A stretch of 64,000 nt of DNA from Actinobacteria bacterium HGW-Actinobacteria-2. Its GTDB lineage: Bacteria > Actinomycetota > Actinomycetes > Propionibacteriales > Propionibacteriaceae. Position numbers and translations under genes: made by a program. Under the pieces are notes generated by a model that was not told the origin of the DNA, ran no database searches, and saw only the letters and a program-made list of their open reading frames with translations. Of the stretch, positions 50,971 through 59,611 are shown piece after piece (the stretch's first letter is position 1; the number at the start of each line of letters is the position of its first letter). Location of the stretch: positions 402,325-466,324 of the forward strand of contig PHEY01000002.1 of NCBI GenBank assembly GCA_002841335.1, in the 5' to 3' direction.

Positions 50971-52524
50971 TCAGCGGCCGTGCCGGGTGTCACGGACAGT
51001 GTGGCGATCGTAGAAGTCGATCAGCACCGGCCAGGAGCGCACCCGTGCCCGGCTGGCCTCATTGAAGCTGCTCGGCCACAGCCGCATGATCACCGTGGTG
51101 CTCCCCGACCCCAGGTAGTCGACCATGAACGACTGAAACTGCTGATTGCGGAGCCGCTCGGGGGTGGAGCCATCGGCATGGGAGATGTCGTACACGTAGC
51201 CACTGAGATCGACCACCAGCGGGCAGCCCCGAGCAAGGTTGCGGCGCAGGGTGTCGGTCAGGATCAGCGACACCGGGTTGTCGGTGGTCACACACCCGGG
51301 ACGGGCGGCCAGGGCCTTGCGTACCTGGGCCACCGGGAACTCCTTGCCCTCAGGGATCAGTAGTTGGGTGACCGTGGTGGCCGCCAGGGCGCCCACGACC
51401 GTGACCGCGACCACCGCCCGCCCGCCGCGTCCGACTCGCTCGGTGAGTTCGGCCAAGCCGCTGCCGAGCACCAACGCCAACGGCGCGGCGGAGAATGTCG
51501 GGTAGTGGACGAACCACGATGGGCCGGCCAGCAGCGTGGCGATCGCTACCGCCGCCAGCACCAGGTACAGCCGACCCAGTCGAGACCGCGCTGCGCCGAT
51601 CGCCGCCAGCGCCACCAGGACGAACAAGGCCACCTGGGCCGCCACCGGCGGACCCCCGGATCCGGTAACGAACGTGCCCGACACCAGCACCGGTGGTGCT
51701 GGGTCCAGCTGCCCCAACCCGACGATGTCGCCCAGGCGCTGCCAGGTGCTGATCGGAAGGTCCGGACGTCCGAGCTGGTCGAACAACACCATCCGCCAGA
51801 ACTGCGGGGCCAGCACCACAAAGGGACCGATCACCACCACCGCTGTGGCCAGCGCACCCAGGCCGGCGATCAGCGCTGCCCGGAATCCCTCAGCGAACAG
51901 CAGCCACACGCACAGCGCCGCGACCAGCACCACGCCCCAAATCTTCACCGTGGCCCCGAACCCGAGCAGCGCGCCGGCGCCGAACAGCCGAGCCACCCCT
52001 AGCTGGCCCCGTTTCACTGCCGGGGCCAACAGCACCAGCGCACCGACGACCGCGAAACTGGCCAACCCCTCCAGGCGGGTGGTGCGTTCGCTGTAGATCG
52101 CGGGGAAGAAGGTCAGGTAGAAGCCCGCGCCCAGCAACCCCGGCAGCACGCCGCGCTGGGACAACAGGCGGTAGATCAGCACGGTGGTGACCGACCCCAG
52201 AAGCATGAAGGCCACTCGCGCCACCAGGTTGGCCCATTGGTCGCCGATCACCGAGCCCAAGGCCACGAACGGCTGCAGGAAGATCAGCAGCCCCGGCGGA
52301 TGCAGCAACAAGAAGTCGCGATAGGGAACCCGGCCCGCAGCCAGTCCGACTGCGGCGGCGTAGTAGACCGACGGGTCGTAGTTGTCCACCGGGAAGGGGC
52401 CGCCACCGTTCAGCACCGGAATCAGCCGGACGACGAACGCCAACACGAACAGGGCGACCGGAGTCAATATCCGGACGCTGCGTGATAACACCGTCGGTCG
52501 CGGCGTCGCTACGTTCGACGGCAC
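50971..52524 (-). CDS. Multi-pass membrane protein, candidate GT-C type glycosyltransferase
   Basis: The 517-residue protein has about ten membrane helices. It has an early luminal loop with NYDPSVYYAAAVGLAAGRVPYRDFLLLHPPGLL, an arrangement seen in GT-C (ArnT/GT39/GT87-like) transferases, where acidic residues and HPP in the first loop bind the polyprenyl-phosphate sugar. A soluble C-terminal region of about 130 residues follows the last helix. The acceptor and sugar are unknown. The GTG at 52524 has only a weak GAGAG site. The NCS1 permease gene lies 34 bases upstream on the same strand. Confidence 0.65.
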   Translation of the reverse strand: MPSNVATPRPTVLSRSVRILTPVALFVLAFVVRLIPVLNGGGPFPVDNYDPSVYYAAAVGLAAGRVPYRDFLLLHPPGLLIFLQPFVALGSVIGDQWANLVARVAFMLLGSVTTVLIYRLLSQRGVLPGLLGAGFYLTFFPAIYSERTTRLEGLASFAVVGALVLLAPAVKRGQLGVARLFGAGALLGFGATVKIWGVVLVAALCVWLLFAEGFRAALIAGLGALATAVVVIGPFVVLAPQFWRMVLFDQLGRPDLPISTWQRLGDIVGLGQLDPAPPVLVSGTFVTGSGGPPVAAQVALFVLVALAAIGAARSRLGRLYLVLAAVAIATLLAGPSWFVHYPTFSAAPLALVLGSGLAELTERVGRGGRAVVAVTVVGALAATTVTQLLIPEGKEFPVAQVRKALAARPGCVTTDNPVSLILTDTLRRNLARGCPLVVDLSGYVYDISHADGSTPERLRNQQFQSFMVDYLGSGSTTVIMRLWPSSFNEASRARVRSWPVLIDFYDRHTVRDTRHGR

Positions 52525-52558
52525 GCTCTCAGGCTAGGCCGCCGCGCCAACCGGACGA

Positions 52559-54034
52559 TCAGAGTTCGGCGTCGTCGTCCTCGGCGTGCGCCCGTCCGGG
52601 CAGGTGGCGCCGGGTCAGCGGCTCCAGCACCCAGTACACCGCGCTGGCCCAGATCCCGGCGACCAGCCAGCCCAGCGAGTTCAGCCCCAGCCACGTTTCA
52701 CCCAGTGGGCCACTGAACAAGACGGTCTGACCGTTGTCTCCGGTGATTCGAATGCACAGCAGGCCCAGTATCGAACCCGCCAGCCAGGCGGCCACGGCCG
52801 GCCAGTGGAAGCCCCCACTGAACCAGAAGTCGCCGTCAGCGCTGGTGTCGGTGAGGTCACCGTCAAAAAGGTCACGACGCAGAACCAGATCCAGCCCGAA
52901 GACTCCGACCCAGGCCACCAACGGGGGCGAGAAGATCGCCACCACCAACGGGAGCGCCTCGGCGAAGGTCAGGTCGCCGGACACCGTCTGGGTCGTGACC
53001 ACGACCACCGCGGTGACCAGCACCACGCCTGCGCTGACCAGGAAGGCAACCGGACGCGAGAGCGGCACCCCGGTGGCCTGCAGACTCAGGCCGGAGGAGT
53101 ACATGGCCAAATCGGCGGCCGCGAGCAGGCCGAGCACCGACGCGATCAGGTAGGGCACCAACAGCCAGTCGGGGAGGGCCAGGCCGGCGGCGGCGCTATT
53201 GCCGAGCGCGAGGAAGGCCCCGGAGGCCACCAGCAACACCAGCGGCACCGCCGAGCCACCCAGCACGCTGGCGAACAGGCGACGCTTGGACACCGTGGCC
53301 GGCAGGTAGCGGCTGTAGTCAGCACCGGTGGACAGCCAACTCACCCCGGTGCCGGCGGCGACCAGGCCGATCCCGGCCATCACTGAGCCGAAGTCCGCCG
53401 CCGGTACCGAAAGGGCAAGCTTCCAGTCCACGGTGGTGAGTGCCACGATGCACAGCACCAGCATCACCGGCGCGAGCACCCAGCCCAGCCACTTCTGCAC
53501 CAGCAGAATCATCGAGTGCCCGAAGTAGCCGATCGCGGTGGCACCGGCGACCAGCAACACCACCACCGGAATGGTCAGCCACGGGCCGGTGGGGAAGCCG
53601 AGCAGTTCGACGATGCTGCTGATCGCGAACGCCGCGGTGGTGGCCATGACCGTCTCCAGCACGACCAGCACGATCCAGGAGATGGCGGCCGGGACCAGGT
53701 TGCCGCGGGTTCCGAAAGTCGCCCGCGACGCCACCAACGTCGGTGCCCCGCTCCACGGCCCAGCCAGGCTGATCAGCGCGACGAAGGCGAACGAGCCCAG
53801 CGCCCCGACGAGGGCGACCAGCACGGCCTGCCAGGCGTTCAGGTGAAGGACGGTCACCAGGCCCGATCCGACGGTGACGGTGAGGATCCCGATATTGGCC
53901 GCGAACCACGTCCACATCATCGAGCGCAGCGACCCGTGACGCTCGTCCTCGGGCACCGGCTCCAGCCCGCGGTACTCCACACTCAGCGGAGGAGGGGCGT
54001 CGATCTCGACGACGCGGGCGAATCTTGGGGCCAC
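52559..54034 (-). CDS. NCS1-family nucleobase:cation symporter (purine-cytosine permease)
   Basis: The 491-residue protein has about 12 membrane helices with the NCS1 pattern: MMWTWFAANIGILTVTVG in helix 1, SRATFGTRGNLVPAAISWIVLVV in helix 3 and STGADYSRYLPATVSKRR after helix 6. It should import a purine, cytosine, hydantoin or related base with H+ or Na+. The cytoplasmic N-terminus contains EYRGLEPVPEDERHGS. I place the start at GTG 54034 because the frame upstream to 54262 runs antisense through the SRP RNA and is not protein-like. It is divergent from ffs-dnaX. Confidence 0.85.
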   Translation of the reverse strand: MAPRFARVVEIDAPPPLSVEYRGLEPVPEDERHGSLRSMMWTWFAANIGILTVTVGSGLVTVLHLNAWQAVLVALVGALGSFAFVALISLAGPWSGAPTLVASRATFGTRGNLVPAAISWIVLVVLETVMATTAAFAISSIVELLGFPTGPWLTIPVVVLLVAGATAIGYFGHSMILLVQKWLGWVLAPVMLVLCIVALTTVDWKLALSVPAADFGSVMAGIGLVAAGTGVSWLSTGADYSRYLPATVSKRRLFASVLGGSAVPLVLLVASGAFLALGNSAAAGLALPDWLLVPYLIASVLGLLAAADLAMYSSGLSLQATGVPLSRPVAFLVSAGVVLVTAVVVVTTQTVSGDLTFAEALPLVVAIFSPPLVAWVGVFGLDLVLRRDLFDGDLTDTSADGDFWFSGGFHWPAVAAWLAGSILGLLCIRITGDNGQTVLFSGPLGETWLGLNSLGWLVAGIWASAVYWVLEPLTRRHLPGRAHAEDDDAEL

Positions 54035-54130
54035 GAAACCTGAGAATATGCCAAGGATGGGGTTAATGCCGAGTCGGTCGGCGGCGGACAACTGCGGCTC
54101 GCGCCCGCTACCACCGGCCAGGTAGGCTGT

Positions 54131-54222
54131 CCCACGGTTCCCCGCGCGGCGGTACCTCGCCCAACTCCCCCAGGGTCGGAAGACAGCAAGGGTAAGTGAG
54201 CTCTTCCGGGTGCGCGGGGGCC
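54131..54222 (+). ncRNA. ffs: Small bacterial signal recognition particle RNA (4.5S-type)
   Basis: The hallmark SRP domain IV is present: CCAGGGTCGGAAGACAGCAAGGG (shown in parts, about 54171-54193), with the GGAA tetraloop and the asymmetric internal loop that bind Ffh. The ends pair as CCCCGCGC (54141-54148) with GCGCGGGG (54213-54220). Location immediately upstream of dnaX is conserved in actinobacteria. Exact ends are estimated. The RNA guides membrane and exported proteins co-translationally to the translocon. Confidence 0.9.
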
Positions 54223-54274
54223 GCTGCATTTTCGCCCGGGGACAGCTGTCCCCAGCAACCATTAGGGTTCAACC

Positions 54275-56521
54275 GTGGACGAGGATGACGAGGACTTCGA
54301 GGTCGAGCCGTACGAGGTACAGGACGGCCCGGACCTGTTCGGCTCCGACGAGCCGGAGGTAGCCGACCTTCCCGCCGACGCCGGTGCGAAACGCGGCCGA
54401 CGCTCCGAGGAAGAGGTCACCGCTTCACTGATGGAAGTGGTAGACGCGCTGCGCGAGCCGGCTAGCGAGATCGTCCGCCCTGAGACTCCGTTGGCGCTGT
54501 ACCGGCGCTACCGTCCCGACACCTTCGCCCAGGTCATCGGCCAGGAGCACGTGACCGAGCCGTTGCAGCGTGCCCTGGTCAACAACCGGGTCAACCACGC
54601 CTATCTGTTCTCCGGCCCCCGCGGCTGCGGCAAGACCACCAGTGCCCGGATCCTGGCCCGCTGTCTGAACTGCGCCGAAGGCCCCACGCCCACTCCGTGC
54701 GGGGTGTGCCAGTCGTGTCGTGACCTTGCTCGCGGCGGGGTCGGCAGCATCGACGTGATCGAGATCGACGCGGCCTCCCACGGTGGCGTGAACGAGGCCA
54801 GAGACCTGCGGGAGCGGGCCTTCTTCGCCCCGGTGCACAGCCGCTACAAGGTCTACATCATCGACGAGGCGCACATGGTCACCAAGGAGGGCTTCAACGC
54901 CCTGCTGAAGGTGGTCGAAGAGCCGCCGCCCCATGTGAAGTTCATCTTCGCGACCACCGAGCCGGACAAGGTGTTGGGCACGATCCGCTCGCGGACCCAC
55001 CACTACCCCTTCCGGCTGGTGCCGCCGAAGACCTTGTCGGCCTATCTGGCCGAGTTGTGCCAGGCCGAGGGCATCGCCGTCGAACCGACCGTGCTGCCAC
55101 TGGTCGTCCGGGCCGGGGCGGGATCGGTGCGTGACTCGCTGTCGGTGCTCGACCAACTGCTTGGTGGAGCCGGCGAGGGTGGCGTGAGCTACCGCCAGGC
55201 CACCGCACTGCTGGGCTACACCCCCGACGCCCTGCTCGACGAGATCATCGACGCCTTCGCCGCCGGCGACGCCCAGGGCGTCTTCGCCACGGTGGAGAAG
55301 GTGATCGAGATCGGGCAGGATCCCCGCCGGTTCGCCGAGGACCTGCTGCGCCGCCTCCGTGACCTGATCGTGGTCTCCGCGGTGCCCGAGGCGCTCAGCT
55401 CCGGGCTGGTGGATGTCTCCGCCGATCAGGGCGAACGCCTGGTCACCCAGGCCGACACGATGGGCTCCGGCGAGCTCACCCGCGCTGCCGAGGTGATCGC
55501 CGTCGGGCTGACCGAGATGCGCGGCACCACCGCGCCGCGACTCCACCTGGAGTTGATGTGTGCCCGAGTGCTGCTGCCCGGGGCCGACCAGAACGAACGT
55601 GGCCTGCACGCCCGCCTGGATCGGTTGGAACGCCGCTTGAACATCGTGGGCGCCGGCAGCGCACCGGCGGCCGACACTGCGCCAACCACGCCGCGCCCGG
55701 CTCCGGTAGTCGCCGAGGCGGCTACTGCCTCCACCGCTGCCGAGTCGATGGCCGAGGCCAAGGCCGCCGCGAAAGCCGCTCGCCGTCCGAAGACCGACGA
55801 GCCGGCCGCGTCCGACCCCTGGGCAGCCAGTTCGCCCGCCCCGGCGACCCCGGCTGCGAAGACCCGTCCGACTCCCAGTAGCGATCCTGGTCCGGCCCCG
55901 GTCGCGCCCGCCGTCGCCGACGTCGTCGAGACTCCCGAACCGGCCGCGCCTGCACCCACCGCCCCCGAACCGGTCACTGCTGCACCGCCGGCCAATCCGG
56001 GAGACCTGGGCACCGCTGACCTGCGTCGGCTGTGGCCACAGGTGCTGGAGGAGGTCAAGAATCGGCGCCGGTTCACCTGGATCCTGCTCAGTCAGAACTC
56101 CTCGGTGGTCGAACTGCGTGACGGGGTCCTCACCCTCGGCCTGGCCAACCCGGGCGCCCGCGACAGCTTCGCCAAGGGCGGTAGTTCCGACGTCCTGCGG
56201 GAAGCGATCCTCGCCGTGATCGGCGCGGCCGTCCGCATCGAGACCGTGGTGGACGCCAACGCCGACTCCCCGGATCGTTCCGCACCCGCACCCGCGCCCG
56301 CGTCCGCGCCGAGCCCTGCGACAGAGCCGGTCGGGCGTTCGGCCGCCGCCGAAGCCGCCCGCCAGGAGATTCGTCCGACCCGGCCGGCGAGTAGCCCGGT
56401 CAGCGCCGAAGCCCCCGAGGAAGAACCCGACCGCGACGATGACGAGCTCGTCGACGACGGTAATAGCGGTGAAGAGTTGCTGATGAAGCACCTCGGCGCG
56501 GAGCTGATCGACCCGTCCTGA
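54275..56521 (+). CDS. dnaX: DNA polymerase III subunits gamma and tau
   Basis: DnaX is the ATPase of the clamp loader. The 748-residue protein has the AAA+ core from about 72 (LALYRRYRPDTF): Walker A GPRGCGKTTSAR near 115, the zinc knuckle CLNCAEGPTPTPCGVCQSC, Walker B IIDEAHM and the SRC-like sensor near 240. Domain III follows, then a long Ala/Pro-rich linker (about 450-590) and a tau-type C-terminal domain near 590-680. An acidic extension of about 70 residues precedes the AAA+ core, which in most DnaX starts within a few residues of LYRRYRP. GTG 54275 has AGGG 7 bases upstream. Conserved order ffs-dnaX-ybaB-recR supports the call. Confidence 0.95.
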   Translation: MDEDDEDFEVEPYEVQDGPDLFGSDEPEVADLPADAGAKRGRRSEEEVTASLMEVVDALREPASEIVRPETPLALYRRYRPDTFAQVIGQEHVTEPLQRALVNNRVNHAYLFSGPRGCGKTTSARILARCLNCAEGPTPTPCGVCQSCRDLARGGVGSIDVIEIDAASHGGVNEARDLRERAFFAPVHSRYKVYIIDEAHMVTKEGFNALLKVVEEPPPHVKFIFATTEPDKVLGTIRSRTHHYPFRLVPPKTLSAYLAELCQAEGIAVEPTVLPLVVRAGAGSVRDSLSVLDQLLGGAGEGGVSYRQATALLGYTPDALLDEIIDAFAAGDAQGVFATVEKVIEIGQDPRRFAEDLLRRLRDLIVVSAVPEALSSGLVDVSADQGERLVTQADTMGSGELTRAAEVIAVGLTEMRGTTAPRLHLELMCARVLLPGADQNERGLHARLDRLERRLNIVGAGSAPAADTAPTTPRPAPVVAEAATASTAAESMAEAKAAAKAARRPKTDEPAASDPWAASSPAPATPAAKTRPTPSSDPGPAPVAPAVADVVETPEPAAPAPTAPEPVTAAPPANPGDLGTADLRRLWPQVLEEVKNRRRFTWILLSQNSSVVELRDGVLTLGLANPGARDSFAKGGSSDVLREAILAVIGAAVRIETVVDANADSPDRSAPAPAPASAPSPATEPVGRSAAAEAARQEIRPTRPASSPVSAEAPEEEPDRDDDELVDDGNSGEELLMKHLGAELIDPS

Positions 56522-56563
56522 CCTGCCCGTAGCATGGGTGGCGGCCAAACGAATGGAGTACCG

Positions 56564-56875
56564 ATGTTCGATCCTGGATCGATGGACCTGTCCAGCCTGC
56601 TCGCGCAAGCCCAGCAGTTGCAGGATCAGCTGGAACGCGCCCAGGCCGAACTCGGCGCCCAAACCGTGACCGGCACTGCCGGCGGTGGCCTGATCACGGC
56701 GACCGTGACCGGCACCGGCGAACTGATCGGGTTGGTGATCGCTCCGGAGGCGATCGACCCGTCCGACCCGGAGACGCTGGCCGATCTGGTGGTCGCCGCA
56801 GTGCGTGACGCCAACCACCAGGCCGTCGCGCTGGCCCAGGCCACCATGCCGCAAATGCCGGAGATGGGGCTGTAG
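56564..56875 (+). CDS. YbaB/EbfC family nucleoid-associated protein
   Basis: The 103-residue protein forms a small dimeric DNA-binding protein of the YbaB/EbfC family. The N-terminal helix [22 protein letters not shown] is followed by strands with [32 protein letters not shown] and a C-terminal helix. ATG 56564 has GGAG 6 bases upstream; a longer reading from 56534 lacks a site. It stands between dnaX and recR as in most bacteria and is probably co-transcribed with both; recR starts 7 bases after it. YbaB binds DNA with low specificity; a link to recombinational repair is inferred from this conserved order. Confidence 0.92.
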   Translation: MFDPGSMDLSSLLAQAQQLQDQLERAQAELGAQTVTGTAGGGLITATVTGTGELIGLVIAPEAIDPSDPETLADLVVAAVRDANHQAVALAQATMPQMPEMGL

Positions 56876-56882
56876 GCAACAG

Positions 56883-57491
56883 ATGTTCGAAGGACCGATC
56901 CAGAACCTGATCGACGAGCTGGGACGGCTGCCCGGCGTCGGCCCAAAGGGTGCCCAGCGGATCGCGTTCCACATCCTGTCGGCCGAATCCGATGAGGTGC
57001 AGCGGCTGGCCGACGCCCTGCGCGAGGTGGCCGAGAAGGTGCGCTTCTGCCAGATCTGCTTCAACATCTCCGAGGAAGACAACTGTCGGATCTGCGCCGA
57101 CGTCCGCCGTGACCGCACCGCGATCTGCGTGGTGGAGGAGTCCAAGGACGTGGCGGCGATCGAGCGCACCCATGAGTTCCGCGGGCTCTACCACGTGCTC
57201 GGTGGTGCGATCAGTCCGATTGACGGCATCGGCCCGGCCGACCTGCACATTCGCGAGCTGCTCACCCGCCTGGCTGATGGCACCGTCACCGAGGTGATCC
57301 TGGCCACTGACCCGAACCTGGAGGGCGAAGCCACCGCCACCTACATCTCCCGGTTGCTGATCGACACCGATGTGGTGGTCTCGCGCCTGGCCAGTGGCCT
57401 GCCCGTCGGCGGCGATCTGGAGTACGCCGACGAGGTCACCTTGGGTCGCGCCTTCGCCGGACGCCGGCGACTGAACGAGCCGCGCCCGTGA
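56883..57491 (+). CDS. recR: Recombination mediator RecR
   Basis: RecR acts with RecF and RecO to load RecA on gapped DNA. The 202-residue protein has an N-terminal helix-hairpin-helix ([19 protein letters not shown]), a four-cysteine zinc motif CQICFN...CRIC near 58-72, and a Toprim domain with [12 protein letters not shown] and [15 protein letters not shown]. The final segment [20 protein letters not shown] is the typical RecR end. It starts 7 bases after ybaB and its TGA overlaps the GTG start of the HAD phosphatase gene. All features are normal for the family. Confidence 0.97.
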   Translation: MFEGPIQNLIDELGRLPGVGPKGAQRIAFHILSAESDEVQRLADALREVAEKVRFCQICFNISEEDNCRICADVRRDRTAICVVEESKDVAAIERTHEFRGLYHVLGGAISPIDGIGPADLHIRELLTRLADGTVTEVILATDPNLEGEATATYISRLLIDTDVVVSRLASGLPVGGDLEYADEVTLGRAFAGRRRLNEPRP

Positions 57492-58327
57492 AGCCGACAA
57501 CCATCCGCCTGATCGCCTCCGATCTGGACGGCACGCTGCTGCGTCCCGACAAGAGCATCGCCACCGTCACCCGCACCGCGCTGCGCCAGGCCGCTGACAG
57601 TGGCGCTGTCGTGGTGGCGGCCACCGGACGCCAGACCGGTTCGTTGCCGCCGGAGCTGCTCGATTGCGCGGTCAGCCACTTGGTCGGTGCCAATGGTGCG
57701 ATTGGCATCGATCTGGTCACCGGGGAGGTGCTGTTCGAGGCTGCCTTGTCCGCTGCCACGGTCGCCGCCATTGGCAGCTTCTTCGCCGAGAACCTGCCGG
57801 ACGCCCGACTGTCGGCCAGTCGCGAGCAGGGCAGCTACTACGTGATCGAACCCGGCTACCTGGAGCTCGTCCAGGCTCGCGAGAAGCTACCGGCGGGCTT
57901 CCTGCGTCCGGGGTCGCGCGAAGAGATCGTGGCCCAGGACACCTTGAAGATGAGCATTCGCCATCCCACGCTGACCGGCGAGCAGATGCGCGATGCCCTC
58001 TACGCCAGCGGTCTGACCGGTTTCCACGCGACCACCTCGGGGGCGCCGTTCCTGGAGATCGGCGGCGCCGGGGTCACCAAGGCCACCGGGGTGGCGCGAC
58101 TGTGCGCCCACCTCGGCGTGTCCGCGGAGTCCGTCCTGGCTTTCGGGGACGCCGGCAATGACGCCGAGTTGATCGCCTGGGCAGGCTGGGGAGTGGCGAT
58201 GGGTAACGCGACCGCGGAGCTGCAGGCCATCGCCGACCAGGTCACCGCCACCAATATCGACAACGGGGTGGCCCGGGTGGTCGAGGAGTTTCTGAACGAA
58301 CGGAGGATCCGTGGATCGCAGCGGTGA
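57488..58327 (+). CDS. Cof-type HAD-IIB phosphatase
   Basis: The 279-residue protein has the four HAD motifs: ASDLDGTLL with the nucleophile Asp, [10 protein letters not shown], a Lys in motif III (near [10 protein letters not shown] or [10 protein letters not shown]) and [15 protein letters not shown]. The C2B-type cap identifies a Cof/YidA-like phosphatase of sugar phosphates, pyridoxal phosphate or other small metabolites; substrate cannot be assigned. GTG 57488 overlaps the recR stop (GTGA), so it is translationally coupled, and its end overlaps the next gene by 17 bases. The unit is probably ffs-dnaX-ybaB-recR-HAD-hypothetical. Confidence 0.88.
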   Translation: MKPTTIRLIASDLDGTLLRPDKSIATVTRTALRQAADSGAVVVAATGRQTGSLPPELLDCAVSHLVGANGAIGIDLVTGEVLFEAALSAATVAAIGSFFAENLPDARLSASREQGSYYVIEPGYLELVQAREKLPAGFLRPGSREEIVAQDTLKMSIRHPTLTGEQMRDALYASGLTGFHATTSGAPFLEIGGAGVTKATGVARLCAHLGVSAESVLAFGDAGNDAELIAWAGWGVAMGNATAELQAIADQVTATNIDNGVARVVEEFLNERRIRGSQR

Positions 58328-58772
58328 CCCCATCCTGACCGCGTGGGCGGCTGAGTGCGTGGCGCACGCCTTGGCGCAGTTCCCCGACTTCGCCGACGAG
58401 GCGGCCGAGCAGGCCGTCAGCGCCGCTAAGCGCTGGGCCGGCGGTGACGCCGCCGCACTGGACGCCTGCCGCGACGCCGCCTTTGAGGCGCACCTGTCGG
58501 CACGCGCACTGACCGAGGCCGGCTATCAGGCGTTGGCGACCTGCGTCCGCGCGGCCAGTAACGCCGCCGCCAGCGCCGACGAGACTGATCTGGCCGAGGT
58601 GGCTGCCGACTACTGCCTGGAGGCGCTCACCCTGAACAGCGCACCGTGTGAGCAGCAGTTCACCGGCGAGGCCGAACGCCGCTGGCAGTGGGAGCAGTTG
58701 CCCGAGCCGTATCGCGCGCAGCTTTTCGACGCCGAGCCGCCCCAGCCCGGGCCGGCCGCCTGCGCCATCTGA
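58311..58772 (+). CDS. Imm-5-like putative immunity protein
   Basis: The 153-residue all-alpha protein has the repeat pattern of the Imm-5-type family: helices VAHALAQFPDFADEAAEQAVSAAKRWAGGD, then Ala-rich helices and ADYCLEALTLNSAP, ending with WEQLPEPYRAQLF. GTG 58311 lies after a GGAGG site and overlaps the HAD gene by 17 bases. Imm-5-like proteins were named from toxin loci, but many actinobacterial members occur without a toxin, as here, so an immunity role is not established. It may just be a small housekeeping protein coupled to the recR unit. Confidence 0.6.
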   Translation: MDRSGDPILTAWAAECVAHALAQFPDFADEAAEQAVSAAKRWAGGDAAALDACRDAAFEAHLSARALTEAGYQALATCVRAASNAAASADETDLAEVAADYCLEALTLNSAPCEQQFTGEAERRWQWEQLPEPYRAQLFDAEPPQPGPAACAI

Positions 58773-58784
58773 GTCGCCGCCGGA

Positions 58785-58908
58785 GGTTTCGACACGGCCG
58801 CTCCGCGGCCTGCTCAACCAACGACCACGGTTATTGAGCCCGACGAAGCCCGCACCCCACCCCCTGGTTGAGCTCGGCCTGCCCTGAGCCTGACGAAGGG
58901 TCGAAGCC
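58785..58908. repeat. Inverted REP-like element cluster
   Basis: Two related copies in opposite orientation, 58785-58820 and 58865-58908, share TGGTTGAGC at one end and GTCGAAACC/GTCGAAGCC at the other. A shorter remnant (GGTTATTGAGCCCGACGAAGCCC) lies between them at 58829-58851. This resembles dispersed palindromic repeats of actinobacteria. It lies between the Imm-5-like and SHOCT genes. Confidence 0.55.
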
Positions 58909-59005
58909 CGCCTCGCCGCCGCAGCTTTGGGCAAACCCCGAGCCTGTTCATAGGCGGCGCACAGGTTCGCGGCGCACAGTAGACAGTGAGCAGAAAGGAG
59001 CTCAC

Positions 59006-59329
59006 ATGCGCTACTACCCTGGCCCGCACGGCGGCATGGGAATCTGGTTCGGAATCGCCGGTTTCGTCGGCACCCTGTTGGTGATCGCCCTCATCGTCGC
59101 GCTGGTGGTCGTCCTCGTCCGTCGTAACAAGCAGCCGAGCGTTCCGGTCCATCCGGGCGCGGGCAATCCGGCCGTCCACCTCCTCGACCAGCGACTTGCC
59201 GCTGGCGAGATCGATATCGCCGACTATCAAGCCCGCAAGGCCGCCCTCACCGGAGAAGCCCCACCGCGACCGGAATGGACGCCACCGCCGACCGAGCCTC
59301 CGGCGCCGCCGGACGAAGACAAGGGCTAA
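59006..59329 (+). CDS. Membrane protein with SHOCT domain
   Basis: The 107-residue protein has one membrane helix (about 14-38, FGIAGFVGTLLVIALIVALVVVLV), a short basic stretch, and a C-terminal SHOCT domain (LLDQRLAAGEIDIADYQARKAAL). A Pro-rich tail ends it. SHOCT domains are short oligomerisation modules on small membrane proteins; no enzymatic role is known. ATG 59006 follows AAAGGAG. It is monocistronic, between the REP-like cluster and a long palindrome that likely terminates it. Confidence 0.8.
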   Translation: MRYYPGPHGGMGIWFGIAGFVGTLLVIALIVALVVVLVRRNKQPSVPVHPGAGNPAVHLLDQRLAAGEIDIADYQARKAALTGEAPPRPEWTPPPTEPPAPPDEDKG

Positions 59330-59345
59330 CCACTCCTGCCTCGAC

Positions 59346-59401
59346 CAAGAAGTGAGGGCGATTTTGCACCGAACATGGTGCGAAATCGCCCTCACTTCTT
59401 G
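59346..59401. terminator. 25-bp near-perfect palindrome before the ileS T-box
   Basis: CAAGAAGTGAGGGCGATTTT plus GCACC (59346-59370) pairs with 59377-59401 with one G-U pair, around a 6-base loop. It lies 16 bases after the SHOCT gene stop and before the ileS leader, so it can end the first transcript and insulate the second. The right arm ends in TTCTTG, a short U-rich end. Confidence 0.65.
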
Positions 59402-59440
59402 CCAGACTGGTTTTGGTCCTAAACTGGGTCGTTGTCTGCA

Positions 59441-59582
59441 CGGCGTTGATGGGGCTATCACCTCGGAGCTGCTGGAAGAACGGAGCCTCGGCTCTCAGTA
59501 GAACCGGCCGCAGCGATGAAACAAGAGGGACGCCCGCCGCGGCGTCCAAGAAGGGTGGTACCGCGGGGTTCGCCTCGTCCCT
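59441..59582 (+). promoter_or_regulatory. ileS T-box leader (tRNA-Ile sensing, ultrashort stem I)
   Basis: A compact T-box precedes ileS. The specifier loop GGGGCTATCACCTCGG carries the Ile codon ATC (59457-59459). The antiterminator/antisequestrator contains the conserved AAGGGTGGTACCGCGG (59551-59566), where TGGT matches the ACCA end of uncharged tRNA-Ile. The short stem I and missing AG-bulge/distal loop fit the actinobacterial class that controls translation. GGGACG (59527-59532) and CGTCCC (59576-59581) close the antisequestrator. Confidence 0.93.
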
Positions 59583-59603
59583 TCGTCAGAACTGACACGA
59601 AGG
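59580..59603 (+). promoter_or_regulatory. Shine-Dalgarno sequestering hairpin of the ileS T-box
   Basis: CCTTCG (59580-59585) and CGAAGG (59598-59603) with inner TCAG/CTGA form a hairpin that hides the ileS Shine-Dalgarno AAGGA (59600-59604). The 5' side overlaps CGTCCC (59576-59581) of the antisequestrator, so the two folds exclude each other. This supports control of translation rather than transcription. Confidence 0.7.
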
Positions 59604-59611
59604 AACCACCG

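Noticed and set aside
54035..54262. N-terminal extension of the NCS1 permease to 54262
   Set aside because: It overlaps the SRP RNA on the other strand and its residues are not protein-like; GTG 54034 gives normal family length.
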